A DNA stretch of 64,000 nt. It comes from Vanilla planifolia (lineage: Eukaryota > Streptophyta > Magnoliopsida > Asparagales > Orchidaceae). The position numbers and the translations under genes were made by a program. Location of the stretch: assembly GCA_023846275.1 (NCBI GenBank), contig CM043870.1, positions 4,959,527 through 5,023,526 of the forward strand. The letters run 5' to 3'. Positions within the stretch are counted from its first letter, which is position 1; each line of letters begins with the position of its first letter. The notes beneath the pieces were generated by a model. It saw nothing but the letters and a program-made list of their open reading frames with translations, was not told where the DNA came from and made no database searches. Below, in pieces: positions 61,547 through 64,000 of the stretch.

Positions 61547-63258
61547 TGTGACATCCTTGCATTATAATTTTGGGCTAAATATGTTATAATACAACAATTA
61601 TTTAGCTAGGTATGTAATTAAGCAATAATGATGCACTAAAGTTGTAGGTCAAGACCAAACTAAAAGAATATTTATTTTGGCAGTGTTATAAAAAAATATG
61701 AAATTTTGTGAAGATGTTTGTAATACTAAATTGAACATACTAATAAGTGAGCTCATTAAAAAAAATATAATGGTTTTTGAGTTGTAATTCCTAGGGCTGA
61801 AGTGGTTTTATTATAAATTATGAAAGTTATAACTTTTTGTAGGTATGCGTGTGTAAATATATATATATATAAAGAATCTAGAGTAGAGTTTTCAAATCTT
61901 ATCCTCCTTATTTGCTATAACTACTTATTAGAATAGGGATTTGGAAATTTCTGAAGGAAGGTCGAAAGAAATAAAGAACTGGCCTGAATAAACTGCTCAA
62001 CTTTAAAGAAAGCTCTAAGAGAGGGAATAATAAGACAAGTGTTGGAGAAGAGCTACAATGATTTCATTTTTTTTATTCATTGTAGGAAGGATTCAATTAT
62101 TGTGCTTGCTCTAAACAAAGAGAATAGCAAAATAAGGAGAAAGAAAAAAAATAGATAATTGAACCAAAGGTAGCTAGAAATAGAAATGATGGATAAGATA
62201 AAATTCTTATGTGTGGTATAAAATTTCTCCATTCCCTTCCTATAACATGAAACCAAAGTTAAATGTTAAGAGCTAAAGTTGGAATTGGGTGTGAATGTCA
62301 AGAGATAATATTTCTATCTCTCTCTAACTATCAAGATTGAGTTCACAAAGAGACAAAAGCTAGTGAGTCTATAACACCTAAAAAAGGCATAAAGTGATCA
62401 TCAAATGATGTCCTAAAAGAGGAATAATTAGATAAGAAGTGACTTATGCACAAGACTTTTAGTAGTGCAAGAGTGAATAACCTTACTTTGATTATTAAGG
62501 GTGAGATCTTCGTTTTTGTATGAGATACTATCAACATAAGATGCTAAAGTACCCTTTTAGAGTAAAATCTACTTGGATATAAGTATGTTATTGTAGTGGT
62601 ATTGGGATGCTAACCAAGGAGAATGACCATTTGATAAGAATAAAACTCACTTGGGTCAAGATGGGACAAACCAAATTAATAATTTTAGGAATCATTAATT
62701 TGCAAGTGAGGGACAAATTATGATGTTTATTAAATGTTTGTATTTAATTTTGAAATCCTTTATGTCATGAACACGGTAATACAAATGCAAGAGCTTTTAG
62801 AAGGTTCAAATTCATGAATGAGCCTAAGTCTATATCTAGTCTAATGATCAGGCTTATTCCAACAATCATCTTTTAATAAATGATAAGTAGGCAAATATCC
62901 TTACAAAGAGATCCAAAGCTAGCCTAAATGACTCATAACAAAATGTGTTTCACATAAAAATGTTAACATAACAAATCTCAACACTCTTACAATATCTTAT
63001 GGTTTTGTACATATTATATATTAAACAAAAACATACCATAAGATATTCATAAAATGAATTGTATATATTATACATTAATAAATAATGTATCATAAGCAAG
63101 TATTTGGTTTTACCTAATAGTATTTGATCATTACCCATTTTTATTATGCATATTATATGTTAATAATTAAAGTATCATATGGAAGTCTTAAAATAAGATT
63201 CAACAAAGGTAGCTTTACAAAAAGAAACTAAATGTGATATATTAATAAATAATGTACC
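61547..63258 (+). repeat. 3' LTR of the second gypsy element, right end unclear
   Basis: TGTGACATCC at 61,547 follows a purine-rich AGGAAAG string after the integrase tail, which is how plant chromovirus 3' LTRs begin. A short (TA)n lies at 61,858-61,870. I cannot place the right end; the stretch from about 62,900 has irregular ATTAATAAATAATGTA repeats like those at 35.3-35.6 kb. No gene was recognised in this stretch. Confidence 0.5.
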
Positions 63259-63302
63259 TGTTACACCCCATTTTTTTTCCTAGGCTGATTTTTGGCATAC
63301 AC

Positions 63303-63334
<32 letters not shown>

Positions 63335-64000
63335 TATAGACAGCTCAGATCGTCCCATACCAACCTGAGTAGCCTACGAAAAACATAGGATATAACACAT
63401 CATTACACACCTACCTTCCTTAACAATGTGGATCCCATCTCCCGGGTACACCGTCAAGTCAGGTTCATGACTCCTGAGTTAACAGATGGACTCGCGCAAT
63501 GTTACTCCTACTAGACCAAATACTCCTTACCCACACCGGTAGGAGAACCGATCTAATAGAAGTCTGAACCCCCACGGTTAAGTTCCATAGTCATGTAATG
63601 ACCTCACCATCAAACGGAAGATATATAACATCCACAGATAAATGTAGCACTCCACTCACCATACTCCAAGACAATAAGATAAGACAGTAAATGGAACTAC
63701 ATTACAAGAATAAGATACAAGTCCACAAGTGTAATATTGTTCATCCAGATACATAATTCCGAATTACCCTCAAATTATATGTAACATATGAGAATAACAG
63801 TCTCACTGAAACATCCAACAGCAACAATCAACTAACCAGAATATCTCAGACAATCACCAATCAGAAATCCTTCACAAGCCTGCTGACCACGATCCCACCT
63901 AATCCAGTAGCGTCAAGTCTGCCGAGCCACTGAAAATATATAATACAGGAATGAGCTACTCCCAGTAGGAAAGTCAGCTAGTAAAACTCACATGCAAGAG
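63259..64000. mobile_element. Left end of a GC-richer LTR-type insertion, incomplete in window
   Basis: Composition jumps at 63,259, where TGTTACACCCC begins; this is a common terminal sequence of plant LTRs. A 28-nt poly(T) run lies at 63,304-63,331, followed by unique-looking sequence (CCCATCTCCCGGGTACACCG, CCACACCGGTAGGAGAACCG). The five bases before it are GTACC, the predicted target duplication. There is no coding domain up to the window edge, so it could be an LTR or a noncoding internal region. Confidence 0.55.

Overview
This window is nuclear DNA from a flowering plant. It is very AT-rich and dominated by decayed transposable elements, with two intact NAC-family transcription-factor genes set in it as small GC-richer islands. 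Both genes have short canonical GT-AG introns (70-80 bp) at the usual NAC positions. The strongly GC-biased middle exon of the first gene, beside AT-rich intergenic DNA full of LINE and LTR remnants, fits a non-grass monocot (banana/ginger or palm type) best. That placement is an inference; no marker gene settles it.

Layout. 1-1.4 kb: AT-rich, nothing recognised. 1.4-4.35 kb: decayed LINE, minus strand (ORF1 zinc-knuckle remnant, endonuclease, reverse transcriptase). 4.4-9.2 kb: AT-rich, with a possible coding relic at 6.57-6.92 kb (minus). 9.24-11.03 kb: NAC gene 1 (plus, NAP/NAC29-like, 250 aa), with a promoter carrying G-box/ABRE, DRE-core and W-box motifs, a TATA box and a poly(A) signal. 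11.25-13.45 kb: minisatellite and a second decayed LINE (plus), whose 3' part may resume at 17.9-18.6 kb after an insertion. 18.6-21.8 kb: AT-rich with a (GA)n tract. 21.8-26.9 kb: an unusual repeat family, present once as a monomer and once as a four-unit array of about 670 bp per unit. 27.2-28.0 kb: low-copy, GC-richer spacer. 28.36-29.82 kb: NAC gene 2 (minus, ORE1/ANAC100-like, 327 aa) with a clear miR164 target site. 30-43.3 kb: AT-rich degraded LTR-type DNA, microsatellites (including (AT)n of about 129 bp) and diverged tandem duplications. 43.3-53.3 kb: an old, structurally complete Ty3/gypsy retrotransposon on the minus strand (paired LTRs, PBS, gag, protease, RT, RNase H, integrase, PPT). 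A younger GC-rich solo LTR (49,223-51,120) with a perfect 5-bp target duplication is nested in it. 57.0-57.7 kb: near-perfect 342-bp tandem duplication. 59.6-60.5 kb: Ty1/copia gag remnant (minus). 60.98-61.55 kb and beyond: end of a second gypsy pol (plus) running into its 3' LTR. 63,259-64,000: left end of another, GC-richer LTR-type insertion leaving the window.

Biology. The two genes belong to NAC clades best known from leaf senescence and ageing: NAP (ABA-linked) and ORE1/ANAC100 (miR164-restrained). They lie about 18 kb apart, transcribed toward each other. The sequence supports ABA/stress-type control of gene 1 and microRNA control of gene 2. Everything else supportable is mobile-element or simple-repeat DNA. 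I found no tRNA, rRNA, CRISPR or organelle segment.
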